DNA from: Coprinopsis marcescibilis | Lineage: Eukaryota; Basidiomycota; Agaricomycetes; Agaricales; Psathyrellaceae | Assembly: GCA_004369085.1 (NCBI GenBank) | Contig: ML210210.1 | Span: forward strand, 117,030-150,737 | DNA: 33,708 nucleotides | Reading direction: 5' to 3' | Part shown: positions 11,298 to 22,099 of the stretch, piece after piece | How positions within the stretch are numbered: the stretch's first letter is position 1 | How the letters are laid out: the number at the start of each line of letters is the position of its first letter | The notes under the pieces: model-generated | The model's database searches: none | Told to the model about the DNA's origin: nothing | What the model saw: the letters and a program-made list of their open reading frames with translations, nothing else | Position numbers and translations under genes: made by a program

Positions 11298-11927
11298 CGT
11301 TAGACCTGTGGCGAAGTTATTAAGCTGGAGATTGTGGTAAAAGGGCTCATATGCTTACCTTTCCCTTCCCTATGTCTTCACTCAAGAAATTCCAGAGAGA
11401 AACACGTCCTCGCCGTCAGAGTACACGCCTGTGACGCAGTAGTACCTGAGTAAGAACATCGTACAACGGTCAATCGGACCGTGCGGCGTGGACCGACCAA
11501 CGCGGATCTCGTGACACTCACGTGAATCTAAATCTAATCTAATCGTACCTCTCAAATTGCGGGAACATCGTCAAGTTTCTCTCCTCTTAGAGTTCGCTTA
11601 ATAAGTAAACACGATCTACACTAATTAGCACGGACAAGCGAGCCTTTAGTCTTTAAAAGTCGGGATGAGTTTGTACCATCATCATTGCTTAACAGCATGA
11701 GCTCTGGCAAGGACTTGTGCACATTTTGATCTTGTCCCCGACGAAGCAAGGGTTTGCAAGGGTACATCCAAATTTCGTTCTCGACTGACTAGGCCGACTG
11801 ACAATTATTAAGACTTTCCTAACAGGGGAATATTGCTGAACCGTATCATCGATCGACATCATTGAACATGGTCCAGCGAACCTGAAACCTCCTATTAAAG
11901 TGCTTCGCCACACCATCACCATCCACA
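11298..11927. other. Divergent promoter region with a leader intron
   Basis: This region separates two genes that point away from each other. On the minus strand a GT/AG intron at 11358-11306 falls in the 5' leader of the Sae2/Ctp1 homolog, just before its ATG. The remainder has no recognised gene and probably holds both promoters. Confidence 0.55.
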
Positions 11928-12819
11928 ATGACCTGGACCTCTGAATCGTCGTACCGCGATTTCAAGACCAGGGTCAAAATCACCATCGAATCCTTTCAGA
12001 AATTCCATTTGGAATGGTCGGCGACGGCGCCTCCTGAGCTTCGCAAGAATGGCAGTAAGTCGGCCATTGCTGCTTGTGTAGAACCCGTGCACTAAAGGTA
12101 AAACAGAACTCAGGACCACAAGGCCATGGCCAAGATCAAAGTCGACATGTTCTGTATTTTCCCAGAGGCCCACGACGACTCAGACGCGTTCGCCTTTATC
12201 ACAACGCTACGACCCGCCGAATCGGAGCCGCATAACGATAAATTGCAACCACCTCTCAGTTCCATGTAGCTTGGCCAGACACTCGGCATCCGACGGACTG
12301 CAATCAAAGAGCGCATGTGTGGCGATCCAAGAGGTGGATGACACTTTGGATGCGATCGTCATCACGACTTTGCCCAGGTACCCTTTCTGCTGCCACGCAA
12401 ATCTCATGTCACTTCCAAGAGACCGACTGCTGGAAGTGATACGACTCCTCAACTCACGGCTACCAAGGGCAAGGCAGATACCCACGTCGTCTGATTGTCC
12501 AAACTGGTTACTACGGTCCTGCATTGAAGCGTTGGTTGGAATCCGACTGGACAACTTTAACGGGACCAAATTATCGACGAGTTTTGAGAATTGTGGAATG
12601 TACCGAATGACTGTGGAGGGTATGCCGGTGGCACCATTTGCATCGCTCTCGTTAAAGACATCCTGCAAAGCGAGGGATAGGAAGAGGCGAGGACACTCTA
12701 TGGTTCACTCCAGCCCTTCGGCGTGTGGCTTGGAGCGCTTGGACGAAGCTCAGGAGGAAGAGATTGAAGAAGACCACTCTCACGTCCGTCTGGCGGAGTC
12801 ACTTCACGGAAAGCTCTGA
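11928..12819 (+). CDS. Hypothetical protein, two exons
   Basis: Exon 11928-12054 ends in GGCA|GTAAGT and joins exon 12107-12819, giving 840 nt and 279 residues in one frame. The first 42 residues (MTWTSESSYRDFKTRVKITI...) look like a soluble start. A Ser/Thr/Arg-rich stretch follows, then the segment DCPNWLLRSCIEALVGI, which resembles a short conserved patch in some mushroom hypothetical proteins. The C terminus is Glu-rich (EEEIEEDHS). No enzyme motif, signal peptide or membrane helix is visible. Another splice is possible at GTACCC near 12378. It runs divergently from the Sae2/Ctp1 homolog and may share its promoter region. I do not recognise the family; the model rests on the open frame and the good splice pair. 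Confidence 0.5.
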
Positions 12820-13499
12820 GTTCTTGCACTGATTTCTTTCTGACTTTTCACCGAGGCGAAAATTATATGATTGGGGATAGCCCATTTGATATGCTACATA
12901 ATATCTCGTGAATGGCTTGCTTAAACCTCACCAAATAAGTTACGTCTAAGAGTACTGCATTAGAAGACTGTGATTATCAAGCATGAGGTGATTCTGGCAA
13001 GTAATTGATCACAAAAAGCAGCCTTGAAGAGAGGTTAAATCATGGCTGTGCCAAGATCACACAATCATACACCCATATTTTATACATAGCTTTGCAAGGA
13101 ATGCTTCTCACACTATGAGATTTTCTGGAACAGTGGAAGTAACTATAGTGCATATTCTTGCCAAATATCAAGTCCATTGGTTGAGAATTGGACTGGAACG
13201 AAGCCGTTCATTTTTTGGCGTATGACTAAGCCGTCCTTGACTGTAGATTCCGTTCGATATCGACTAAATAACTTCAAGCTAAATAGTATACCCTTCTTAT
13301 GTCGCACAAGGTATGTATATGCGTTCCCCGTATCCATAGTCGAGGGCCTCTCCAATCGCATTCATGAACGTTTCGTATGTGATTGAACCGTTTAGTGTAT
13401 TAAGATCAAATCGTGGGTGGCCGGTGAAGCAACGCTCTTCATGTAGTTTGAGAATTGGCTTACTAAGGAGCTCCCGAAGTGGGATAATTTACTTTTCCT
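12820..13499. other. Intergenic, AT-rich, no recognised gene
   Basis: Overlapping open frames on both strands at about 13143-13386 oppose each other and lack motifs; I take them as chance. The region mainly separates a plus-strand gene from the end of the kinase remnant. Confidence 0.5.
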
Positions 13500-14385
13500 T
13501 CACCTCCTCAAACGGTTCTTGAACCTCGGCCAGAACTCTCTGCCACATTTTTCCTCCATAAAGTATAGCACCTTCCATCGTTTCACGAGCTGTGGAGAAC
13601 CGCTGATCCATGCTTGCAAGACAGGCGGCGATGGGTGAACAGTATTGGTGGCAAAGTTGTAGTGGATCGCCACCCATAGTAGGATGTAGAATAAGGACTC
13701 CAGGGCGTGTCGAGCAGCCTTGAACTTTGGGTCCTAATCATTTGAGTTCTCAAGTGGTGCGAAACATAGGTATTTGGTGTCGATTTGACAGGGCCTTCCC
13801 TGCCTGCTCGGGTGTGTTGATAACTCTTCATTATCCCAGTAGTTGACGACGCCAGTAACTGTGGCATTCGCTATAGCCCCGTGTCTGCTGGCCCTAGGTT
13901 GGTTGTCGCCAGTCCTCTGTGATCCTTCCCCTTCCTTCATGAATAGGATACGCTGAACAGAAAGCTTCTTGCGATACAAAGCTGAGTTCAACTTCGTCTG
14001 TGTATCTGTTGTACGTGCTTAGCCTTTATTGCCACAGTGTTACGGGTCGAAAACCTACCTTTCAAGCAATCCAGCCACACCTTCTTGAACTGATCGGCGT
14101 TGTCCAGCTCTACAATAGGTCGACATTTTTCCGCGTTTTCAGGGGCTGGGGGCTCAATGAGGGACCTGATGGACAGGTACAGCTCCCATGGACTCAGGCG
14201 CGGTTCTGGCGCAGCTGATCGCTTGTAGGGATGGTATTGCATTTGTACCTCAGTCTTTTTCGACCGATTCCTTCGTGTCATGATCACTAAGTAGAGCTGA
14301 GGATGATAGAAGAGACGAAGCTGTTGGATCTGACCGAGCTGTCTCTTATTTTACGCTCGGGCTGTTTGTCTGAAGAATCGCTCAT
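13500..14385 (-). pseudogene. FunK1-type fungal kinase, degenerate
   Basis: Remnant of the mushroom FunK1 protein kinase family. Possible exons are 14385-14355 (MSDSSDKQPE), 14286-14059 and 14005-13500. The first two introns have good GT/AG ends and keep the frame. Similarity is clearest at the C-terminal lobe: ARHALESLFYILLWVAIHYN matches the family's HDLESxxYVLLW segment, followed by LQAWISGSP. An in-frame TAG at 13736-13734 cuts the protein just before that segment. The catalytic loop is also lost: where HRDIS-x-N-ILF is expected the sequence reads RKKLSVQRILFMKEGEG, and the usual DWD is NYWDNEE. The N-terminal half of the family's normal 600-800 residues is missing. It may still be transcribed, but it should not be an active kinase. 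Confidence 0.72.
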
Positions 14386-14989
14386 TGTCCTCGTCTGATG
14401 GCATCAGAGCACTTTCGGCGCTAAACATCTCACCAATTGAACACATGTACAACGCTTTAAAGTGGTTTCTATCCCTACGCCATAAGTACCTAGGTGTTGC
14501 CCCTCAGCTGTGACTTGCCCAAGCCCAAAACAAGACAATGGAGGAGGACGACATGATCAGCGGGGGTATCTACTATCTAGGATCTTAACGACTACAGTGA
14601 GTCTAGCTGGCCCATTTCTGTCACCCCAGTTTGTCAATTGGACATGTCATTAAGATTGAGCCCATTGAAACGGGGTAGCCTACTACCTCAACTCAAATTG
14701 AGATTGAGTAACTGTTGCGCCTATCGAGGCCAAATTTGTGTGGCAGTGGAGGGCGAAAGTGAGGTTGGTGAGGTGAGAACGGTATTGGGTCTTGCCAGGA
14801 AGACAAAAGTGAGGGGGTTGTTGAAGGGGCCGTATATTTATAGTTACGATAGTGCTGTTTATGACGGACCCTGTGCTCATCGCGCTTTGTACAGTTTAAT
14901 CTTTTATAAATAATCGTTGCTTAGCGAATCTGAGCAATATATGTTTAGTGTCAACCGAAATAGAATACCCAGCGCTTGTTGCACAAGTG
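14386..14989. other. Intergenic, no recognised gene
   Basis: A plus-strand frame at 14638-14913 has no recognisable feature. The region separates the kinase remnant promoter from the 3' end of the peroxygenase gene. Confidence 0.5.
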
Positions 14990-16354
14990 CTAATCTCTAC
15001 CATAAGGAAACATCTGGGTGCAGTTGGTCTGATCAGAGAGAGAATCGAACAAGAACTGCAAGTTCATGTTCAGATTCCTCCTCAGGACCCCAGTAGGATT
15101 CGGGTAGATACCCTTGATCCTCTTTCCAACGAAGAACTCGTAAAATGTGCATATGCTAAACAAGCTACCCTGGCTTCCATCCGCGACAAAGGTCTTTACC
15201 CCTCTCACGTTTCTCCCAGCCTGGAACCCAACTCGTGTAGGATCATTTCCCAGTACAACGGGGATCGATTCGGCATCTGCAGAGCCTGGCTTGGAGGCAC
15301 GGAAGAAACCCCGAGGATAGCGCATGTTCATGAAGAAGCTTTCCGCGGGTTTCATGTCTAAATGGGCAGCGAGGGGCCCGCTGACGCGCCCATCGACGAA
15401 CATGGACGTCGGGAAAACGGCTTCGCTGAATGCGGTAAAGTGTCGGTGACCCATTAGCTCGAAGGTGGGGTTGGTGTCAATGGATTGCTTGATGCGGTGG
15501 TATCGGAGCTCGCGTGCGACGGTAAGGTTGTAGTATCCGCCTCCGTATCGTTTACTAAACTCTTTGAGCTAATGCAAGATTAGCTCGAGGTTTACGCTAG
15601 CACCGAGACGCAAAAGACATGTTACTCATACCTGGTCGAAGAGCTTTCGGTTCGGGTTGAAGTTGTCGCCGAAGAAATCGTCCCCTATTGATACATAACC
15701 ATTAACACTTAGCTCGGACAGTCCAGCGATAGATACACGGTGGCATACCTCTAGTCATACTAGCGTCTCCCTCGAACGTTCCGTGTGTTCTGAGACCACT
15801 GACCTTTGAGGGACCCTTTGGGTCAGGTCCAGTCCTCGATGTCTTGCCGCCAATACTCAACAAGTCCGTGACAGGGTTCCCATCAAGTAGGTGCCCAATA
15901 TACGTTGCCAGCTTTGCGGCCTGAATATCCATGTTGAATCCAGCCATGGACGCAGAAATGATCTGGGAAGGTGTGGCAACGCCATCTCTAGGAAGATACT
16001 GCAACGATCGATGTTTGGTTAGCGTAAATAGCCATAAACGGCTCTGTTAGAGGTAGCTCACGCCATGGTTTGCCAAGGTGTTCAGACCAGGACATGGTCC
16101 GCGCTGATCGTTGGGTCCAGGAGCCCGGAATGGGTGATCTTTGTCGTCGACTAGCTTCGCTCCTTGGTACACCTCGGGCCAAGGTGGGGGGGGGTAGGAA
16201 CTCGGGGAGTCAATTTCGACATGGCTTCCGCCATCTCCCTCCTGGACAGACCGCCAAGAGACTGGTACTCAGGGAAGGCTATCACGTTCCCGACGAGTGT
16301 TCCGACAGTAATGGCGAGTGCGACAAATTTCAAAGGTAAGCTAACCTCGATCAT
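14990..16354 (-). CDS. Unspecific peroxygenase (heme-thiolate, chloroperoxidase family), one-base frameshift
   Basis: Secreted heme-thiolate enzyme that uses H2O2 to oxygenate aromatics and alkanes. Exons: 16354-16062, 15998-15749, 15684-15632, 15568-14990. The start is a clean signal peptide (MIEVSLPLKFVALAITVGTL...VIA). The heme-ligand motif PCPGLNTLANHG lies at about residue 88 and EGDASMTRG at about 174-182. Later come RYGGGYYNLTVARELRY, RHFTAFSEAVFPTSMFVDGR and the typical end NCTQMFPYGRD, with a Cys pair likely bridged. Length is about 391 residues, like the long peroxygenase group. The exons sum to 1175 nt, one short of a multiple of three. The shift lies in a run of nine C (plus-strand G at 16186-16194), between the frame reading LTPRVPTPP and the one reading EVYQGAKLVDD. 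Everything else is intact, so this may be an assembly error, a length polymorphism or a fresh pseudogene. Confidence 0.93.
16186..16194. repeat. G9/C9 homopolymer inside the peroxygenase coding region
   Basis: Nine G on the plus strand, read as C9 in exon 1 of the peroxygenase. The frame upstream and the frame downstream differ by one base at this tract; a length of 7 or 10 would make the gene continuous. It codes for a Pro-rich hinge between the mature N terminus and the catalytic domain. Confidence 0.9.
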
Positions 16355-17106
16355 TGCAGGCTAATGGCTTGTGTGTGGGAAGCATAGTGAATGAGACAGC
16401 TTTAGTCAGTGTAAAAGGTATGGAAGACCTCTATCGAGTTATGCCTTGCTTAAATATGTTCCTCATCCACCAATCGATCCGCCTCGGGCACCCATGCCCA
16501 TGTTTGTGCCTCCTACATTCCATATCACCCAAAGGGTTACTTCATCCAGAATGCAAGCCATTAGATATTGAAGCCTTCACGTATGGACGCACCCCAGGTG
16601 GGTAAAGTGCACGGCCATGGCGATTGACTCTGATCACCATCACCCACATCAACCGATTATTTTCACAGCACCCAAGGAACCGCTTTCGGATCTACATTTT
16701 GGCGCCAGATATATGATTAACGGCGCTCGAGCTAATAGGTTGAGCACTCATTCCCGCGGGCAACCCGGTATTCCTGTGGATGTCGGGATTACTTGATCGC
16801 GTTTGTTGACACCCGCTATAGCGTTATCGTTGAGATTGAGATGGACATATTATGTATCTTACAACCTGCCGAGTCTAAAGCAGGGCGGCCATAAGTATGT
16901 GTCTCTTCATTTCTGCATTACAAGGGCCTTGATGACTGATATTGGACAGCCGTGAAGCCCGGGCGCCTGATCGGCGCTTAGACGGCAACTTAAAGCAAAT
17001 AACATGGCTATCGCAATTTAAAGGACCAGCTATACGCATACATGTATGCTCTAGATAATGTGGATAACCCTCCTACGAACCGGAGGGGTAGTCACACAAA
17101 CATCGA
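16355..17106. other. Intergenic, peroxygenase promoter side
   Basis: No supported gene. The part next to 16355 should hold the peroxygenase promoter and leader. The other end is the 3' flank of the dienelactone-hydrolase family gene. Confidence 0.5.
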
Positions 17107-18346
17107 CTAGACACTAAAGCGGTTGAACCAGTTTACGACACTCTTCGCCGACTGCTCTTTGGCCCAAACTAATCAAAGTCATAGAAGCAAAAAAGAAATC
17201 AATATAAAGTTGATATGGAACTTTTGATGATATTACGCACCCGAGTTTGGGACATTGGGGTCGGAGCGAGTTGTAAATCCGTGGATGGTTCCCGAGAATA
17301 CTTGAAGATGGTATGTTGCGTTGGTCTCGGTCAAAATGTCATGCGAGCGACGCAGTGCCTCTGTAGAAAACGTGAAATCTGTCTCTACTCTCGCAATCAA
17401 ATCAGAAATCTAAAACGTTCCCCGAGCAAACAAGACCGGACTTACCGGCACAAGACATTAACAGGGGCTCTAATTCACGGTTGATACTTTATCAGTGTCG
17501 GGAAGCGTATGTAGAGTGTCCATGTCACTTACTTGTGAGACGATAGAAATGATCTTCTGTCAACAACCCTGGATGCGCAAATGCGGCTACAAGACATCAT
17601 CAAACACAAAATCAACCATTCGATAGCACGAAACCACGTACTGGCAACAACATCATCAGTAGCTCCTACGTTCATTGCATACGGTGCTCCAAAGCAATAG
17701 CCGACCGCGCTATACTTTGCATTAGGACCTAATAAAGACCGATGAGTGACATTCCTGATCAAGCCCTGGCCACTCATGCTCACCGTACAGCTCCCTCACC
17801 GCCCTAATCCAACCTGGCACACTGTCATTCGCTTGCTGAACAGATTTGTCTAACCACTCCGTCTGGTTAAACCCGGGCTCTCCATCATGATTCTGAACAG
17901 GGTCCCCGAAGAAATAATCCGGGCTCAATACGTGGAAACCTAATCAAGGTCGTGATCAACATTATTTACAATGCATATGCCGTATACGCCCGAGAGACTC
18001 ACCTTGAGATGCGAAATGGTCCTGTAGAAGCTCGTTGTTGATGTAGAATGGACCGAATATATCCGGGAAGTACATGATGACCTTCGTCACATTAACAAGT
18101 ACCTGCTTCAGAGTGGTTGTGACTACCATGCCTGGAAGCTTTCGCGACATATGTCGGTACTCCTGCAATAGTCATATTTCGTCCTTTGGTCTGCCCGGTA
18201 TACTTAGATCCTTCAAGACATTCCTTCCCCATAGGTCCCGCAAGCGACGGCGATGTCGCAGCATTGACGAAGAAGGAAGGCGAAACATTGCTGGAAAAAA
18301 TGTGCAGATGACATGCAGCCAAGGCGGAGGCCAGAATGCTACGCAT
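17107..18346 (-). CDS. Dienelactone hydrolase family protein, probably secreted
   Basis: Alpha/beta hydrolase of the dienelactone hydrolase family. Exons: 18346-18149, 18102-18003, 17939-17784, 17728-17642, 17586-17533, 17469-17446, 17378-17241, 17168-17107; 819 nt, 272 residues. Residues about 1-35 look like a signal peptide and short pro-region, followed by GPMGKECLEGSKYTGQTKGR. The nucleophile motif GYCFGAP, the LLMSCAD segment near the acid and the histidine in SGTIHGFTTR are all present; KVIMYFPDIFG and VLSPDYFFGDP mark the core strands. The first intron is unclear. I used 18148-18103 (46 nt, donor GTCGCG), which restores the frame. A longer intron with donor GTACCG at 18160 also would. 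The unspliced sequence there still reads YVAKAS, as in relatives, so a frameshift is the other reading. Its neighbour is the peroxygenase on the same strand. Confidence 0.85.
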
Positions 18347-19765
18347 GACAAGAATATAGAGGTAGAGATATAGATGAATAGAGGTGAAAGGAGAGGATTG
18401 GCACAGTAATGTTCTCCACCAGTTGTCTATACTCCTCAGTACAAAATTCCTTCGGTTTTTATACCATTGTGGCTGCGATTCTGAAGCTCCCTATTGCTGA
18501 GAAATCCAAATCGAACGTAATATCTTGGAAGATCACAAAGCATATGTGATTTGGCTCGAAAGTATCAGACAGCTTACTGATCGAGTTAGTTTCGTTCCAG
18601 TAATGGGGTGTTTCGTCCACCAATTTATGGATCATATCCGCTCAGAGCGGTAAGATGAAACATGGTTTGCTTCGGACATCGTTGTGTTTATATGTTGGGC
18701 TCCCGCATTTTTTGAATGCGAATGTTTAAGGAGATTGGGACACTCATAGATGCATTCATAATTAGAAGACGAACGGTTATCTAGCCACCGAGCAGTATGA
18801 TTCTTGACTCAAGGATAATGGATAAAAAATCGCGGACAAAGATCGTTCAAAGCTTGAAGCTTGATGGTTGAACGAAGCCATCACAGTGTTACTCAAAAGC
18901 GGGTGCGCGGAAGTTGAGTCCAACTTCGTCCTGCCTCCTCAAAGTTGGCTCACAAATCATACGGGACTGGCGCCAGTGGCAGCTTGCATGACTAAAACTT
19001 TTGTGTGCAGCACCGACATTAGAGAGTCTGTTAAATCTATGGGCCTCTCAAGTTTAAACGTCTTCCCCAGTCTTGCCGGCATTCTAGTGGCTGTGCGAAG
19101 ATCTAACCCAAATCTGACAACCACATCCAATTGCGCGTTAAACAATGTCAGGCTGAAGACCACAAACCAGAGGCTGTTGTGTCGACAGCACAAGTGGCTG
19201 GTAGTGTGTATGTGTGCGATGTTATGTAAGAGTCTTGTGACAGCATCTTAAAGTTGGTGTCAAACAGAGACCATGAATTCCACAATGATAGTGTTCCGCA
19301 TTGACACAACCAAGCTTATGACTCCGTCTCTGTTACAAAACGGGCTCATTTGTCGGGAAGGTGTGGAATTGGTGAGAGGAATTGAAATATAAATTTCATT
19401 GGAGATGTTGTAAGGGTGGACACTCTCAGGGAAGATTAGATTAGATTATTAGTATTTGATTTCAGGGTTCTCGGCTGCCGGCAGGCTCGAGCTAGAAGAC
19501 ATTTTAACCTTACCTTAGTCACTCGTGCATATCCTGTATCTCAATATACTTGGTTCGTGTGTACTGCGCGAGTTGAACTGAGGACCCGGCTACCCTAGAC
19601 CCCTCAGGCGTTTAGCCACCGAAGAGATGACACTCGGGAAATCCCGAGGCGTGCGACGCGTTTGATGCGCACGAGCCATGCGGGCATCATCGGACAGCCG
19701 ACCGCACTCAGGCTGACACTGACAGGTACGCCCCGCTTTTTCAACCGCCATCGTCAACCACTGAA
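18347..19765. other. Intergenic, no recognised gene
   Basis: Opposed open frames at 18868-19251 (+) and 18957-19193 (-) overlap almost fully. Neither has a motif that I know. The minus frame starts with a hydrophobic stretch and could be a small secreted protein, but I cannot support it. Promoters of the flanking genes lie at the two ends. Confidence 0.45.
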
Positions 19766-20140
19766 ATGCTATTCGAAATCCCAATTATCTGGCGATACTC
19801 TCTCTGGACGCAGCTGGCTGTCATATCCCTCCTCTTCATCATCAGCTACAAGCACAGAACATCAAGGCTCGTCATATCGGCTGTCGTTTCTAGTTACCTG
19901 GCATACAAGTTGCTGATCCCACTACTGGGCTGGGGAGTGTCCTTGTTCAAAGCCATAGCGTGGCTAGGATTCTATCTCTACTTCTTTGGGAAAGCTACGA
20001 CGATGGCATTTGGAGGATTGTCATGGGTGTTTGAGGAGGGTTTACCGTGGTTCATGAATGAGATGGAGAAGGAACGGTTTAGAGCGACAGCAGCTGAGGC
20101 AGCAGCTGCTGATGTTGATGCTGGTGAGCCTGGCTCGTAA
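19766..20140 (+). CDS. Small hypothetical membrane protein
   Basis: Single-exon frame of 124 residues from the ATG at 19766 to the stop at 20140. Residues about 10-27 (YSLWTQLAVISLLFIISY) and two or three hydrophobic stretches between about 34 and 75 (LVISAVVSSYLAYKLLIPLL; AWLGFYLYFFGKA) predict two to four membrane helices. The C terminus is acidic and Ala-rich (RFRATAAEAAAADVDAGEP) and probably soluble. It has no signal for a known family. The amino-acid composition and even hydrophobic pattern argue for a real gene, but I do not recognise it. Confidence 0.6.
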   Translation: MLFEIPIIWRYSLWTQLAVISLLFIISYKHRTSRLVISAVVSSYLAYKLLIPLLGWGVSLFKAIAWLGFYLYFFGKATTMAFGGLSWVFEEGLPWFMNEMEKERFRATAAEAAAADVDAGEPGS

Positions 20141-20530
20141 AACTGGGTGAGCACATCGACCGTGACGGGTTTTCGCGTGGTGATTAAGATAACTTAAAGA
20201 CTTTGGGAACCTATACAATTGACAGTCTGAAGCTTGGCTGCTAATCTTCGACAATATCTTGAAAACACGATTTGATCCTGGTGAATCATTTAAATCGTCT
20301 AGGGCAGCCTCGCTGCCTACCATGGGCTTCGGGCTGGGCGGCCAGTCAGGGCGACTGGGAGACAGAGGTGGTCCTTGGTGACCACCTTTGGGAGGGCCGT
20401 CGACTTACTTCAATCGATGGTTTTCCGACCCACAGCGGTACGTAGGAACTCGGGGTACAGTATGTATCTCCACAAGTGTTTTGTTTGTTCCAATCCACCT
20501 TTACAATTTGCGAAGATTGACATGTGTAAA
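20141..20530. other. Convergent 3' region with a short hairpin
   Basis: This lies between the ends of the small membrane protein gene and the F-box gene. At 20367-20386 the sequence GGTGGTC-CTTGGT-GACCACC forms a 7-bp stem with a 6-base loop. No gene is seen. Confidence 0.45.
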
Positions 20531-22099
20531 CTACAGCCTGGAATATACGTCAATGGAAGAGCAATGGACTATTGAGCCGACCGAGCGCAAGGCTCGATGA
20601 GCGGAAGCTGTGGACAACCTCGCAGACTGCAGTAGGCCGCCGAATGCAGGAGACGGCTTAATTACACCGTCGCATTCCCCGAGAGGATACTGCAAGACCG
20701 CCGATTCGTGCAGCAGTTGGTTCACAATCCGACCCCGGACCGGGTATTTCGACCCTGTAATGGCGTCACCCAGCCAAACCGCGCCTTTTGGATCGTTCGG
20801 GTCAGGGATCCAAATGTTCTCGGCCAAGGGACGCCATGTCATAGACCCCGAATCTATACATCACAGGAAACATTGTCAAAAGGTTGGCCACGGAGATGGT
20901 GGACATTACTCACGTGGTAGGATAATCTCTTGAATGGAAGGACAAACTTCACCCCACTTTGTCACTGTTTCAAAGTCGCTGTCCATGGCGCACTCGACGT
21001 TGCCCATTTGCCATCTATCCACGCAGTTCAGGGACAGACGTTGTAGGCACTTGAAGCGAGGAAGACATCGCCGGATTGCATCGACATACCCCTGGAGGAA
21101 ACTCTTATCAGTCTAAATGACAGGCAGGGGCTGTCCAACGTACCTGGGAAGGCCTTGAGTCAACAACGAGGACGTTGAACAAATTCAGGGCAGTGATGCT
21201 AGGCAACTCATTTGAAATAACCTCAACCAAATCAAGGTTCCACCCCGCCTTCGACAGCTCAGAACTTTTAGGCTGCCCTGGCTACAGAGAGCCAGCCTCT
21301 GGATCAGCACCTCCGGGTTGCTATCCATCGCGTCCCATATGACGAATGCCGCCCGGAGTGACAGGCTCGGACCGAGCACCGAAGTTGTTTGAGCGTTGCC
21401 CGAAAACGATTCTAGCCGCGGCAATTGGATTGTAGGGAGTATTCGTGGATTTGGCGAGATGTGTTCGAAGGGTGAGAGCTCTAATGATTTGAGAGTGGGA
21501 TGGTGGTTGGCGAAGTGAATTAGCGCCGGTGACGCGATGATCTCACATTCAAAGTGGGTCAGGTGGGGAAAGGTGCTGCGCTCGAGCACATGGATCAGTT
21601 GATCGTCGAAGGTGGAAACTTTGAGTTGCTGGAGGCCGGAGATTTTGCAGAAGGCTTGGAGAATTAGGTCGTAGAAATCTTGAATATGAGGTCCTGGGCT
21701 GAGAAAATGTGTTGGTCACGTTCCCGCCCAACAGAGAGACTCTTGTTTCCGACTTACGATGTGTAATGTATAGATAAAGAGTGAACAGAACAAGCTGTGG
21801 CAGGTCGCGTAACAAGTGTGCGGGCACAGGAGATTATAGAAGTGCGAGTAGAAAGATTAATGTTGCGATAAAGGTATGGTGTTGTCAAGGAGTGGAAGAG
21901 ACGAGAGGCAAGAGCAAGCGAGGGCCAGGAAGACGAGGGGGAGCATTGGATGAACTCCTCTATAATTTCTATGGGCAGGTCCGGAATTCGTGGAGCCTCA
22001 GGAGTTGAGACGGTCCCCAGAATCTAAGGCTAGGATGAAGCACGAAGGTGCTCTTCACGAGTGGGTGGTGGGCTGGCGCAAGAGTCGCACCGTTGACAT
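20531..22099 (-). CDS. F-box protein of the mushroom type, one apparent frameshift
   Basis: Putative substrate receptor of an SCF ubiquitin ligase. Exons: 22099-22091 (M-S-T, tentative), 22023-21758, 21698-21144, 21091-20914, 20853-20531; about 443 residues. The F-box reads IPDLPIEIIEEFIQ...WPSLALASRLFHSL, followed by LYRNINLSTRTSIISCARTL. Repeated leucine-rich lines follow (FCKISGLQQLKVSTFDDQL; FPHLTHFECEIIA; TLKSLELSPFEHI). A C-terminal part reads FKCLQRLSLNCVDRWQMG, then IWIPDPNDPKGAVWLGD. The exon 21698-21144 is one base short: the frame through LIQRLALCSQGS must change to reach ELSKAGWNLDLVEV, around 21255-21290. No GT/AG intron of normal size fits there, so this is a single-base deletion or an assembly error. 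Confidence 0.8.

Noticed and set aside
18868..19251. 127-codon open frame on the plus strand
   Set aside because: It is opposed by an equally open minus-strand frame, with no motif, splice sites or composition to prefer either.
19570..19635. tRNA-like stretch on the minus strand (TGGCTAAACG resembling an A box, GTTCAACTC resembling a B box)
   Set aside because: The T stem and acceptor stem do not pair; no cloverleaf can be drawn.
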